Assembly: GCA_018240785.1 (NCBI GenBank)
Contig: JAFEFC010000022.1
Location: 1-64,000, forward strand
DNA: 64,000 nucleotides
From: Pseudomonadota bacterium
GTDB lineage: Bacteria; Pseudomonadota; Gammaproteobacteria; Burkholderiales; Rhodocyclaceae
Reading direction: 5' to 3'
Every line of letters starts with the position of its first letter. The first letter of the stretch is position 1. The position numbers and the translations under genes are program-made. The notes under the pieces are model-generated. The model did not search any database and had not been told where the DNA came from. It saw only the letters and a program-made list of their open reading frames with translations. Of this stretch, positions 41,627 through 56,282 are shown piece by piece.

Positions 41627-42811
41627 TCAGCGCGCGGCATCCTTGTCCAGGGTGAGCGTCAGTTCGGCGAAGGAGGGCCCGGCATCATCGTGGCCAGCAA
41701 AACTGATCAAGGAGCTGTTCGTCGCTGGATCGAGTCTGTGGCCTTCGTCGTCGAACCGGGCGTTGTTGATGAGCCATTCGAGGTTGGTGGGCGAATCGGC
41801 GTTGGCAAGCGCTTCTTCCAGCGAAATCACCTTTTCATGGTAGAGACGGAACAGATCCTGCTCGAAGGTCTGCGAGCCGGGCGCCAGGCTCTGCTCCATC
41901 GCCTCCTTGATCTCGTTGATGCTGCCCTGCTCGATCAGCTCGGCGATGTGGCGGGTGTTGAGCATGATCTCGACCGCGGGTGCGCGCTTGCTGTCCGGCT
42001 TGCGCACAAGGCGCTGCGACACGATACAGCGCAGCGCGACCGCCAGATCGAGATAGAGCAGTTGGCGGTTCTCGAGCGGGAAGAAGTTGATGATGCGGTT
42101 CAGTGCGTGATAGGCGTTGTTGGCATGCAGCGTGGCCAGGCACAGATGCCCGGTCTGCGAATAGGCCAGCGCGGCCTGCATCGTCTCGCGGTCGCGGATC
42201 TCTCCGATCAGGATGCAATCCGGCGCCTGGCGCATCGCATTGCGCAGGGCCTCCTCCCAGCTCAGCGTATCGATGCCGACTTCGCGTTGATTGACGACCG
42301 ATTTGCGATGCTGGAAGAGGTATTCGATCGGATCCTCGACCGTCAGAATGTGCCCCGAGCGGCTGCGGTTGCGGTGATCCAGCATCGATGCGAGCGTCGT
42401 CGATTTGCCTGAGCCAGTCGCGCCGACCACCAGGATCAGGCCACGCTTTTCAAGGACCAGCTCGGACAGGATGCGGGGGAGGCCGAGCTGCTCGATGGTC
42501 GGGATCTCGCACTGGATGAAGCGCACCACGACAGCCATCGAGTTGCGCTGCCAGAAGACATTGACACGGAAATTGCCGAGATCGCGCCGGCCGAAGGACA
42601 GGTTGAGCTCACGCTCGCGCTGGAAGCGCTCCATCTGCTCCGGCGTGACCGCCTCCGCAACCATGCGCTGGACCATCCCTGGGTCCATGACCTTCTGGTT
42701 GATCGGCATCGTGTGCCCCTGGATCTTGATATGGATCGGGGCGCCGGCGGTGACGAAAAGATCGGAGGCCTGCTTGTCGGCCATGAGCTGGAACAGGCTG
42801 TCGAAGATCAT
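41627..42811 (-). CDS. pilU: PilT/PilU-family twitching motility ATPase (PilU)
   Basis: 394 residues. The retraction ATPase has Walker A GATGSGKST (130-138), an Asp box (TVEDPIEYLFQHRKS), Walker B (DCILIGEIRDRETMQ) and a His box (HLCLATLHANNAYHALNRI). Residues 360-394 extend past the usual PilT end (GHDDAGPSFAELTLTLDK), a PilU feature. PilU assists PilT in depolymerising type IV pili. AAGGAG lies upstream. It is out of place between dapD and dapE; pilT is not in this window. Confidence 0.92.
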   Translation of the reverse strand: MIFDSLFQLMADKQASDLFVTAGAPIHIKIQGHTMPINQKVMDPGMVQRMVAEAVTPEQMERFQRERELNLSFGRRDLGNFRVNVFWQRNSMAVVVRFIQCEIPTIEQLGLPRILSELVLEKRGLILVVGATGSGKSTTLASMLDHRNRSRSGHILTVEDPIEYLFQHRKSVVNQREVGIDTLSWEEALRNAMRQAPDCILIGEIRDRETMQAALAYSQTGHLCLATLHANNAYHALNRIINFFPLENRQLLYLDLAVALRCIVSQRLVRKPDSKRAPAVEIMLNTRHIAELIEQGSINEIKEAMEQSLAPGSQTFEQDLFRLYHEKVISLEEALANADSPTNLEWLINNARFDDEGHRLDPATNSSLISFAGHDDAGPSFAELTLTLDKDAAR

Positions 42812-42916
42812 TCGAGGCAGACTCCTTGACCGTGGGCTGAGCGGCCGGGATGACCGGGGCTGGCGGGACGGTTGCCGCTCCAGGCGAAGCCGCGACCGTC
42901 TCGCCGCGTGTGGGGC

Positions 42917-43738
42917 TCAGGCGCCGCGCAGCAACTCGTTGATGCCCGTCTTGGCACGCGTCTGCGCATCCACCCGCTTCACGATCACCGCGCAATACAG
43001 GCTGTACTTGCCGTCGGCCGACGGCAGGCTGCCCGGCACCACCACGGCGCCGGCCGGCACGCGGCCGTAGGTCACTTCGCCGGTCTCGCGGTCGTAGATC
43101 TTGGTGCTCATGCCGATATAGACGCCCATCGACAGCACGGCGTTCTCCTCGATGATCACGCCCTCGACCACCTCCGAGCGGGCGCCGACGAAAACGTTGT
43201 CCTCGATGATCACCGGACCGGCCTGCACCGGCTCGAGCACGCCGCCGATGCCGACGCCACCGGACAGATGCACGTTCTTGCCGATCTGCGCGCACGAGCC
43301 GACGGTCGCCCAGGTGTCGACCATCGTGCCTTCATCCACGTACGCGCCGATATTCACGTAAGAAGGCATCAGCACCACGTTCCTGCCGATGAAGCTGCCC
43401 TTGCGTGCCGTGGCGGGCGGTACGACGCGGAAGCCGCCGGCGCGGAACTGCTCAGGCGTGTAGTCGCCGAACTTGGTCGCGACCTTGTCGTAGAAGTTGA
43501 GGCCGCCAGCCTGCACCAGTTCGTTGTCGCGCAGGCGGAAGGAGATCAGTACCGCCTTCTTGATCCATTGATTCACCACCCACTGGCCGTCCTTCTTCTC
43601 GGCCACGCGCAGCGTGCCCGAATCCAGGCCGGAAATGACCTCTTCCACCGCATCCCGGATTTCGGCCGGGGCGGACGTAGGCGACAGGCTGGCGCGATTT
43701 TCGAAGGCGTCGTCGATGATGCTTTGCAGAGCGTGCAT
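42917..43738 (-). CDS. dapD: Tetrahydrodipicolinate N-succinyltransferase
   Basis: 273 residues, typical. Hexapeptide-repeat beta helix ([39 protein letters not shown]) after an alpha/beta N-terminal domain. It succinylates tetrahydrodipicolinate using succinyl-CoA. It lies 11 bases after dapC and 105 bases before pilU; that gap shows no further gene. Confidence 0.97.
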   Translation of the reverse strand: MHALQSIIDDAFENRASLSPTSAPAEIRDAVEEVISGLDSGTLRVAEKKDGQWVVNQWIKKAVLISFRLRDNELVQAGGLNFYDKVATKFGDYTPEQFRAGGFRVVPPATARKGSFIGRNVVLMPSYVNIGAYVDEGTMVDTWATVGSCAQIGKNVHLSGGVGIGGVLEPVQAGPVIIEDNVFVGARSEVVEGVIIEENAVLSMGVYIGMSTKIYDRETGEVTYGRVPAGAVVVPGSLPSADGKYSLYCAVIVKRVDAQTRAKTGINELLRGA

Positions 43739-43749
43739 GAAAGGGTCTC

Positions 43750-44949
43750 TCAGAGTTTTTGACAGAAGGCGATGAGGCGCTCGGTCGCTTCCACGCATTC
43801 GTGCGTGTCTGCCACCAGCGCGATGCGGATGAAGCCGGCGCCAGGGTTGATGCCTTGCGCTTCGCGGGCGAGGTAGCTGCCCGGCAGGACCGTCACATTA
43901 TATTCAGCCAGTAGTCCGCGGGCGAACTCGGTGTCCGTCATTCCCTGCGGCACGCCGGCCCACAGGTAGAAGCCCGCATCCGGCACGTCGGTGGCCAGCC
44001 ACGGCTGGAGCATGGGCGTGATGCGGGCGAACTTCTCGCGATAGAGGCGGCGGTTCTCGGCGACGTGTTCCTCGTCATTCCAGGCAGCGACCGAAGCGGC
44101 CTGCACGGCCGGATTCATGGCGCAGCCGTGATAGGTGCGGTAGCGCAGGAAGTCGGCGAGGATCTTCGCGTCTCCCGCGACGAAGCCCGAGCGCATGCCC
44201 GGAACGTTCGAGCGCTTGGACAGGCTGGAAAACATCACGACATTGCGATAATCGGTGCGGCCCAGGCGCCACGCCGCCTCCAGGCCGCCGATGGGCCTGG
44301 CGTCGTCGTCGAAGTAGATCTCCGAGTAACACTCGTCGGCGGCGATCACGAAGCCGTAGCGGTCGGACAGCTCGAACAGGCGCTTCCATTCCGCCAGGCT
44401 CAGCACACGGCCGGTGGGGTTGCCCGGTGAGCATACGTAGATCAGTTGAACGTCGCGCCAGGTGGCCTCGTCGATCGCGTCGAAGTCGTAGGCGAAGCCG
44501 TCGCCCGGCAGGGTATTCAGGAATACCGGCTCGGCGCCGGCGAGCAGCGCCGCGCCCTCGTAGATCTGGTAGAAGGGATTGGGGCTCAGCACCTTGGCGC
44601 CGGGACGGCTGCCATCGACCACACATTGGGCGAACGCGAACAGGGCCTCGCGCGAGCCATTCACCGGGATCACCTGGGTCGCCGGATCGACCGCGGGCAG
44701 ACCGTAGCGGCGCTGCAGCCAGTATGCGATGGCGCCGCGCAGCGCATCGCTGCCGAGGGTGGTGGGGTAGGTGGACAGTCCGCCGAGATTGTCGGCCAGC
44801 GTCTGGCGGATGAAGCCGGGCGTCGGATGCTGTGGCTCGCCGATCGACAGGCGGATCGGCTTGTGGGCGGCCGACGGCGTGACGCCGTCGAACAGGGCGC
44901 GCAGCTTCTCGAACGGGTAGGGCTGGAGGCGGTCGAGGTCAGGATTCAC
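43750..44949 (-). CDS. dapC: Succinyldiaminopimelate transaminase
   Basis: 399 residues from a GTG at 44949 ([16 protein letters not shown]), the usual family start; an ATG at 44976 adds nine unsupported residues. Class-I aminotransferase fold with the PLP lysine in [15 protein letters not shown] and the motif [13 protein letters not shown]. Together with dapD and dapE it completes the succinylase branch from tetrahydrodipicolinate to LL-diaminopimelate. Divergent from smc. Confidence 0.95.
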   Translation of the reverse strand: MNPDLDRLQPYPFEKLRALFDGVTPSAAHKPIRLSIGEPQHPTPGFIRQTLADNLGGLSTYPTTLGSDALRGAIAYWLQRRYGLPAVDPATQVIPVNGSREALFAFAQCVVDGSRPGAKVLSPNPFYQIYEGAALLAGAEPVFLNTLPGDGFAYDFDAIDEATWRDVQLIYVCSPGNPTGRVLSLAEWKRLFELSDRYGFVIAADECYSEIYFDDDARPIGGLEAAWRLGRTDYRNVVMFSSLSKRSNVPGMRSGFVAGDAKILADFLRYRTYHGCAMNPAVQAASVAAWNDEEHVAENRRLYREKFARITPMLQPWLATDVPDAGFYLWAGVPQGMTDTEFARGLLAEYNVTVLPGSYLAREAQGINPGAGFIRIALVADTHECVEATERLIAFCQKL

Positions 44950-45089
44950 TTTGGAACAATTTCCGCCCGCTGGCATGGACGGGCTCGGCAGTGGTGAAGG
45001 CGGACGATGTTATCATGGCGCGCCCCGCCGGCGACCGATGCGCCTGCGGCACGTCCCTTGCCCTGCAGAACGCTCCGTTCCTCCCAGAA

Positions 45090-48000
45090 GTGCGCCTTTC
45101 CAAGCTCAAACTCGCCGGTTTCAAGACTTTCGTCGACCCGACGACCGTGCTGACGCCGGGCAACCTGGTCGGCGTGGTGGGGCCGAATGGTTGCGGCAAG
45201 TCGAACATCATCGACGCGGTGCGCTGGGTGCTGGGCGAAACGCGTGCGTCGGCGCTGCGCGGCGAATCGATGCAGGACGTGATCTTCAACGGCTCGACGA
45301 CGCGCAAGCCGGTGTCTCGCGCCAGTGTCGAGCTGGTGTTCGACAACCACGAGGGGCGCGCGGCCGGCCAGTGGTCGCGCTACGCCGAGATCTCGGTCAA
45401 GCGCGTGCTCGATCGCAGCGGCGAATCCACTTATTACATCAACAACGTCCATGTCCGGCGCAAGGACGTCATCGATCTCTTCCTCGGCACCGGGCTGGGG
45501 CCACGCGCTTACGCGATCATCGAGCAGGGCATGATCTCGCGCATCATCGAGGCGCGCCCGGAGGAAATCCGTGGCTTCCTGGAGGAAGCCGCGGGCGTCA
45601 CCAAATACCGGGAGCGGCGCAAGGAGACCGAAGGTCGGCTTGCCGACGCACGCGACAACCTCGCTCGCCTCGACGACATCCGCATGGAGCTGGGCGAACG
45701 CATCGGCCACCTCGAGGCACAGGCGGAGGTCGCAGCGCGCTACCACGCACTCAACGGTGCTCACGTGCAGAAGCAGCAACTGCTCTGGCTGCTCAAGCGC
45801 AATGAAGCGCGGGCGGAGCACGACAGGCTGGCAGACGAACTCAACCGCAACACTTCCCGCATCGAGGCCGACAACGCCCGGGTGCAGGAGCTGGAGTCGG
45901 CAGTCGAACTCGCGCGCGCAGCGCACTTCGCCGCGTCCGAAGCGGTGCATGTCGCCCAGAGCGACCTTTTCTCGGCGAGCGCCGAGGTCACCCGGCTCGA
46001 AACCGAGCTGCAGCACCTGGGCGAGGCGCGCAAACGGCTCGAGGCACGGCTCATGCAGCTCGAGGTCGATCGGGCGCACTGGACGACGCGGCGCGACGCG
46101 CTCGCAGCCGAGCGCGAGCGGTGGAGCGAGCTTGCCGGGAACTCGGCGATGCGGGTCGAACAGGCCGAAGCACGCCACGAGGAAATCGCCGGCCGCCTGC
46201 CGGACGCGGAAACGGACCACCAGGCGGCCGAGGCGGGCATGAGCACCGCACGGCGGGAGCTTGCGCAGACCGAACAACACCTGCGGGTCGAGGAGGCCAA
46301 CCGCGCCAGTGCGCTCCGTGCGCTCGACGCGCTGCAGCAGCGTCGCGGCAGGCTGGATGCCGAGCGTGGCAACATCGTCGGACCCGACGCCTACGCGATC
46401 ATCGAGCGCGAGGCGCGCCTCGAAACCTTGCAGGAGATGCTGGAATCACGTCAGCAGGAACTCGCCGATCTGCAGGGCCGCCTTCCCGGCGCGCAGGCGG
46501 CGCTGAAATCCGCCGTGGAGCGCGAACGGGCCACCCAGCAACGCCTCACCGAATTGCGTGCGCGACGGGAAGCGCTGGTTCAACTGCAGGCGCGCGTGCA
46601 GTCCCAGGGCAAGCTCGGCGACTGGCTCAAGCGCCACGGTTTCGACACGCTGCCTCCGCTGTGGCGCAGCCTGAGGGTGGAGCAGGGCTGGGAGGCCGCC
46701 GTGCAGGCCGTGCTGCGCGAGCGCCTCGCCGCACTGGTGGCGCCTGACGCAGGTCGTGCTCAGGCGGTGGCGCGCAGCGTGATGGACGAGGCGCCGCCGG
46801 AGTCCCTTGCGGTGGCGCTGCGACGAGAAAGCCATGGCGCACCTGGCGACGCGGCTGCGCCGGTCGGGAGCCTGGCGCTCGGTTTGCCCGTCTTGCCTCA
46901 TCGCCCTCTCATCGACCACGTGTCGGTCACCGATACGGCGTTGCAGTCTCTCATCGGCGAATTTCTCCACCGCGTTTACGCGGTGGACCGCATCGAGGAC
47001 TGGCTGCCGCAGCATGCAGACCTGCCGGCCGGCGTGGTGCTGGCAGGGCCTCGCGGCCAGCTCCTCACACGCGACGCCCTGACCCATCTCGCGCCGGACA
47101 ACCGTACGCATGGCGTCATGGAACGCGAGCGCGAGATCGACGCGCTGAGCTCGCAGCAGCAGGTGCTTGAGGATGAGGTCGCCCAGACGCGCGAGGCCTT
47201 GCTGGATGCCGAAGGCGAGGCGGCATCGATCCAGGACGGCGTCAATACCCTGCGCCGCGAGATCCAGACCGCGCAGGGGCAGGTGCACGCCGAACAGGTC
47301 GAGCTGCTCAAGCTCACGCAGGCACGCAGTCGTGCGGAGGAGCGCCACACGCAGTTGCAGCGCGACCTCGACGACCTGATACACGACGAGGAAACCGAGC
47401 GCGAGCATCTTGCCCGCGCCGAGCTCGAGCATGCGCGCGCCGATGAACTCGCGATGCTTCAGCGTGAGCGCCTGGATGCCGCCTTGGAGGTGCTGCGCGA
47501 GCGCGAACAGCAGGTTCGGGAATTGCGCGTCCGCGAACAGGGCGCGGCGCGCGACCTGCAGGAAGCGCGCTTCTCCGCGCGCGAATGCGCCGCCAAGCTC
47601 GAGGACATCGACCGCAACCTGCAGCTTGCGATCGAGCAGATCGAGCGCATCGCGAGCGAGCACGCAGCGCGCCTGGACGAGCTCGAGGCGACCGACGACG
47701 GCCGCAGCCGGCAGGCCCTGCAGACGGCGCTCGAGTTGCGCACCGGACGCGAATCGGCCCTTGCCGCCCAGCGCGACGGGCTGGAACAAGCCGCGGCAAC
47801 CCTGCGCCAGACCGAGGAGATGCGCCTGCGCACCGAGCAGGAGGCGGCGCCGATCCGCCAACGCGTTGCCGAACTGCGGCTGGCGGTGCAGGCAGCGCAG
47901 CTTGCCACCGGCCAGTTCGACGAGCGGCTGGCGGAGGCACAGGCCGACGAGGCCGTCCTCGCACCGCTGCTGACACCCGAGCTGAAGGAGACCAGCCTGC

Positions 48001-48662
48001 AGCGGGAAGTGGCGCGCCTCGCCCGCGAGATCGCGGAGCTGGGTGCGGTGAACCTGGCGGCGCTGGACGAGCTCCGCACGGCGGCCGAGCGCAAATCCTA
48101 CCTCGACGCACAGACGGACGACCTGCTGCAGGCGATCGAAACGCTAGAGGATGCGATCCGACGCATCGATCGCGAGACGCGCGAGCAACTGCAGGAAACC
48201 TACAATACGGTCAATCGGCAGTTCGGAACGCTGTTTCCGCAGCTCTTCGGCGGCGGCCGCGCCGAGCTTGTACTGACCGGCGACGAGATTCTCGATGCGG
48301 GCATCCAGATCGTCGCCCAGCCGCCGGGGAAGAAGAACAGCTCCATTCAGCTCCTGTCAGGCGGGGAGAAGGCATTGACCGCGATTGCGCTGGTGTTTTC
48401 GATGTTCCAGCTCAATCCGGCGCCGTTCTGCATGCTTGACGAGGTGGATGCACCACTGGACGATACGAACACCGAACGCTACGCGAACATGGTCAAGCGC
48501 ATGTCATCGCAGACGCAATTCATCTTCATCAGCCACAGCAAGATCACGATGGAGTTCGCGCAGCAGCTCGTTGGCGTCACCATGCAGGAGCAGGGTGTGT
48601 CCCGGGTTGTGGAAGTGGACATCGAAGAAGCGTTGCGCCTGGCCGAGCCGGCAGCAGCGTAA
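45090..48662 (+). CDS. smc: Chromosome partition protein SMC
   Basis: 1190 residues from the GTG at 45090 (MRLSKLKLAGFKTFVDPTT), where SMC proteins normally begin; upstream starts at 44991 and 45015 add an unrelated leader. Walker A GPNGCGKS is at 31-38. Two long coiled coils (about 170-500 and 670-1020, rich in Glu/Arg/Ala/Leu) flank a hinge at about 520-650 (PLIDHVSVTDTALQSLIGEFL). The C-terminal head has signature LLSGGEKALTA and Walker B FCMLDEVDAPLDD. With ScpA/ScpB it extrudes DNA loops. Followed by zipA after 31 bases. Confidence 0.96.
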   Translation: MRLSKLKLAGFKTFVDPTTVLTPGNLVGVVGPNGCGKSNIIDAVRWVLGETRASALRGESMQDVIFNGSTTRKPVSRASVELVFDNHEGRAAGQWSRYAEISVKRVLDRSGESTYYINNVHVRRKDVIDLFLGTGLGPRAYAIIEQGMISRIIEARPEEIRGFLEEAAGVTKYRERRKETEGRLADARDNLARLDDIRMELGERIGHLEAQAEVAARYHALNGAHVQKQQLLWLLKRNEARAEHDRLADELNRNTSRIEADNARVQELESAVELARAAHFAASEAVHVAQSDLFSASAEVTRLETELQHLGEARKRLEARLMQLEVDRAHWTTRRDALAAERERWSELAGNSAMRVEQAEARHEEIAGRLPDAETDHQAAEAGMSTARRELAQTEQHLRVEEANRASALRALDALQQRRGRLDAERGNIVGPDAYAIIEREARLETLQEMLESRQQELADLQGRLPGAQAALKSAVERERATQQRLTELRARREALVQLQARVQSQGKLGDWLKRHGFDTLPPLWRSLRVEQGWEAAVQAVLRERLAALVAPDAGRAQAVARSVMDEAPPESLAVALRRESHGAPGDAAAPVGSLALGLPVLPHRPLIDHVSVTDTALQSLIGEFLHRVYAVDRIEDWLPQHADLPAGVVLAGPRGQLLTRDALTHLAPDNRTHGVMEREREIDALSSQQQVLEDEVAQTREALLDAEGEAASIQDGVNTLRREIQTAQGQVHAEQVELLKLTQARSRAEERHTQLQRDLDDLIHDEETEREHLARAELEHARADELAMLQRERLDAALEVLREREQQVRELRVREQGAARDLQEARFSARECAAKLEDIDRNLQLAIEQIERIASEHAARLDELEATDDGRSRQALQTALELRTGRESALAAQRDGLEQAAATLRQTEEMRLRTEQEAAPIRQRVAELRLAVQAAQLATGQFDERLAEAQADEAVLAPLLTPELKETSLQREVARLAREIAELGAVNLAALDELRTAAERKSYLDAQTDDLLQAIETLEDAIRRIDRETREQLQETYNTVNRQFGTLFPQLFGGGRAELVLTGDEILDAGIQIVAQPPGKKNSSIQLLSGGEKALTAIALVFSMFQLNPAPFCMLDEVDAPLDDTNTERYANMVKRMSSQTQFIFISHSKITMEFAQQLVGVTMQEQGVSRVVEVDIEEALRLAEPAAA

Positions 48663-48693
48663 AAGAACTCAAAGCCTCGATTCGGAACAGCTT

Positions 48694-51833
<3,140 letters not shown>

Positions 51834-51877
51834 GAACCATTGCTGCAAGAACCAGCAACAAACCGGAGTGGAACAAC

Positions 51878-52783
51878 ATGAAGAAAGTCACCAAGGCCGT
51901 CTTCCCAGTCGCCGGCATGGGCACGCGCTTCCTGCCTGCCACCAAGGCAAGCCCGAAGGAAATGCTGCCTATCGTGGACAAGCCGCTTATCCAGTACGCA
52001 GTGGAAGAGGCGGTGGCCGCTGGGATCACCGACATGATCTTCATCACCGGCCGCACCAAGCGCTCGATCGAAGACCATTTCGACAAGGCCTACGAACTCG
52101 AGACCGAACTCGAGGCCCGCGGCAAGAAGGAACTTCTTGAGTTGGTGCGCAAGACGGTGCCGAAAGGCGTGAACTGCATCTACACCCGCCAGTCCGAAGC
52201 GCTCGGCCTCGGGCACGCGGTGATGTGCGCGGAACACATCGTGGGCGACGAGCCGTTTGCGGTGATCCTTGCCGACGACCTGCTCGACAACCCGAGCGGC
52301 CTGTCGGTGATGAAGCAGATGGTGGACGTCTACAACTACAACCGCTGCTCGGTGCTGGGCACCATGAACGTGCCGCGCCAGGATACGCGCCAGTACGGCA
52401 TCGTCAGCACCGATGCCCAGAGCGGCAACGTGCAGCGCGTGACCGGCATCGTGGAGAAGCCGAAGCCCGAGGAGGCGCCTACGACCCAGGCCGTCGTCGG
52501 TCGCTACATCCTGACGCCGCACATCTTCGAGCATCTTCATTCCATCAAGCCGGGCGCTGGCGGCGAGATCCAGCTCACCGACGCGATCGCCTCGCTGCTC
52601 AAGGAAGAGGCGGTGCTGTCCTACCAGTTCGACGGCGTGCGCTACGATTGCGGCTCCAAGCTCGGCTACCTCAAGGCGACCGTCGAACTCGGCCTGCGCC
52701 ACCCCGAGACCGGCGCAGCCTTCGCGGCGTACCTGGCGGATCGTTCCAGCGCCGAGGCAGCCAGCAAGAAGAAGGAAAAGTGA
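51878..52783 (+). CDS. galU: UTP-glucose-1-phosphate uridylyltransferase
   Basis: 301 residues. Nucleotidyltransferase motif [16 protein letters not shown] and sugar-site segments ([38 protein letters not shown]) are clear. GGAG lies upstream of the ATG. It makes UDP-glucose for envelope polysaccharides. The C-terminus ends in a lysine-rich KKKEK. A strong terminator follows. Confidence 0.97.
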   Translation: MKKVTKAVFPVAGMGTRFLPATKASPKEMLPIVDKPLIQYAVEEAVAAGITDMIFITGRTKRSIEDHFDKAYELETELEARGKKELLELVRKTVPKGVNCIYTRQSEALGLGHAVMCAEHIVGDEPFAVILADDLLDNPSGLSVMKQMVDVYNYNRCSVLGTMNVPRQDTRQYGIVSTDAQSGNVQRVTGIVEKPKPEEAPTTQAVVGRYILTPHIFEHLHSIKPGAGGEIQLTDAIASLLKEEAVLSYQFDGVRYDCGSKLGYLKATVELGLRHPETGAAFAAYLADRSSAEAASKKKEK

Positions 52784-52825
52784 GTTCGCGCGGTCCGCGT
52801 TGAGCGGACCGGTCGCGCAGGGCAT

Positions 52826-52860
52826 GAAAATGGCGTCGGACCTTCCGACGCCATTTTCTT
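52826..52860 (+). terminator. Terminator after galU
   Basis: GAAAATGGCGTCGGA (52826-52840) is perfectly complementary to TCCGACGCCATTTTC (52844-52858) around CCT. T-rich flanks on both strands make it usable in both directions. Confidence 0.88.
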
Positions 52861-52872
52861 TCGGCCAACATG

Positions 52873-52907
52873 AAAAAGGCCCTGCCGCTTCCGTTCGGCA
52901 GGGCCTT
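52873..52907 (-). terminator. Terminator after typA
   Basis: AAGGCCCTGCCG (52876-52887) pairs with CGGCAGGGCCTT (52896-52907). Read on the minus strand the stem is followed by TTTTT, from the A-run at 52873-52877, so it serves typA. Confidence 0.85.
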
Positions 52908-52934
52908 GTGCCCCCTTCAGGCTTTGCTATCGCC

Positions 52935-54752
<1,818 letters not shown>

Positions 54753-54970
54753 GGATGCGGGAAGTCTTTGAAAGGGCATGGATTTTAACACGCCGCTGTG
54801 GCGCCGCAGCATCAATTTTCGGCCGCTGTCGGCGGGCAATCAGGGCAGGGGAGTGGCTGCCTCGCGGCGGCAGACCTGGCGCGCCTCTTGGGCACCGGCT
54901 GGCGCGTGCTCCAGAGCACCGCGCGGGCAGCGTGGTAGACTCCCCGCCCTCGTTCATTGGAGCGCATCAC

Positions 54971-55711
54971 ATGCTCGCGATCATCGGCGGCAGCGGACTC
55001 ACCCAGCTTTCCAACATGGAGACGATCCGTCGCGAGGTCGCACGCACGCCATTCGGCGAGCCTTCCGGCGCCCTGACCTACGGCACCATGTGCGATCAGC
55101 CGGTGGTCTTCCTCGCGCGTCATGGTTACGGGCACACGATCCCGCCCCATCTGGTGAACTACCGAGCCAACATCTGGGCGTTGAAGGAAGCAAAGGTCAC
55201 GGCCATCGTGTCGGTCGCGTCGGTCGGCAGCATCCGTCCGGATTTACCGCCGGGCACGCTCGTCGTGCCGCACCAGATCATCGATTACACCTGGGGCCGC
55301 AAGAGCACCTACTTCGAGGGTGGCGAGGGGCTGGTCAGGCACATCGACTTCACTCACCCCTACGACGAGGCCCTGCGCCAGCGCCTGATCGCCGCCGCGC
55401 GCGCGGCGGGCGACAGCGCCTATGATGGCGCCGTCTATGCGGCCACGCAGGGGCCACGCCTGGAGACAGCCGCCGAAATCAACCGCCTCGAGCGCGACGG
55501 TGCCGATCTGGTCGGCATGACCGGCATGCCCGAGGCCGCGCTCGCGCGCGAGCTGGAAATCCCTTACGCCGCCATCAACGTCGTCGCCAACTACGCCGCG
55601 GGGCGCGTAAGCAGCGAGCAGGGCATCCATTTCGGCGACATCGAGATGGTGCTGCAGGAATCGATGCTGCGCGTGCGGCACCTGCTGGAGCACCTGTGCA
55701 AGGTGTGCTGA
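54971..55711 (+). CDS. mtnP: S-methyl-5'-thioinosine phosphorylase
   Basis: 246 residues from the ATG at 54971. The phosphorylase core is seen in IIGGSGLTQL, RHGYGHTIPPHLVNYRANIWAL and TQGPRLETAAEI. The substrate-site pattern DLVGMTGMPEAALARELEIPYA with RANIWALKEAKV resembles the P. aeruginosa MTI-specific enzyme rather than plain MTA phosphorylase. It recycles the methylthio by-product of polyamine or signal synthesis. TAGACT at 54936-54941 may be its -10. Confidence 0.85.
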   Translation: MLAIIGGSGLTQLSNMETIRREVARTPFGEPSGALTYGTMCDQPVVFLARHGYGHTIPPHLVNYRANIWALKEAKVTAIVSVASVGSIRPDLPPGTLVVPHQIIDYTWGRKSTYFEGGEGLVRHIDFTHPYDEALRQRLIAAARAAGDSAYDGAVYAATQGPRLETAAEINRLERDGADLVGMTGMPEAALARELEIPYAAINVVANYAAGRVSSEQGIHFGDIEMVLQESMLRVRHLLEHLCKVC

Positions 55712-55729
55712 GCGACGCGGCCTGCCAGA

Positions 55730-56272
55730 TCATTTGAACGAGTCGCCGCCGAAGGCGATTTCCTTTGTACCTCCGCGGCCCCCCTCGCTGAATCGGCGCA
55801 GCATCCAGTCGAAGCGGATGGGTTCGACGCCAGCGGAGAATTCCACCGAGAGCACGTAGAGTGGCTCGCGGGCCATTCGAAGACGGTCGGCTGGAATCCG
55901 GCTGCGGATCCCGGTGATCAGGAAGGGCCCTTTCAACTCTCCGGTGTAGGGCTTGGCACCAGGCGGCGGCATCTCGCGCCACTGGACGGTCACGGCGTCG
56001 GGAATGCGGCCGCTGCGTTGGTCACCACCGAAGCTGGGGCGCAGCGGAAATTTGGTATCTGGTCGGATGGGGCGCGGGTGTTGCCCCAGTTGCGAGAACC
56101 ACCACTTTTCTGGGTTTCGCGCATCCTCTACCCGGACGTCCTCCAATTCCCGGTCGCATGCATTCCACGCGCCGATGATGAATTCTTCGTCCGAGAACGT
56201 GAGGGTTTCTGCATTGGCGCATCCGAGCAACACTGATGTGCCCGACAGGGTCAGGAATTGGCGTCGATTCAT
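55730..56272 (-). CDS. Candidate immunity lipoprotein for the RHS/DUF2235 toxin
   Basis: 180 residues. The start MNRRQFLTLSGTSVLLGC has a twin-arginine motif and an LLGC lipobox, so it is predicted to be exported and lipid-anchored with Cys18 as first mature residue. The mature part is beta-rich with conserved-looking tryptophans (EFIIGAWNACDRELEDV, PDAVTVQWREMPPPGAKPY, IRFDWMLRRF) and recalls DUF2931-type lipoproteins often found beside lipase effectors; I cannot confirm the family. AGGAG is formed partly by the TAG stop of the RHS gene ten bases upstream, so the pair is translationally coupled. A lipoprotein at the membrane suits protection from a phospholipase. G+C is lower than its neighbours (33 of 60 in 56161-56220). 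Confidence 0.65.
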   Translation of the reverse strand: MNRRQFLTLSGTSVLLGCANAETLTFSDEEFIIGAWNACDRELEDVRVEDARNPEKWWFSQLGQHPRPIRPDTKFPLRPSFGGDQRSGRIPDAVTVQWREMPPPGAKPYTGELKGPFLITGIRSRIPADRLRMAREPLYVLSVEFSAGVEPIRFDWMLRRFSEGGRGGTKEIAFGGDSFK

Positions 56273-56282
56273 CGTATGTCTC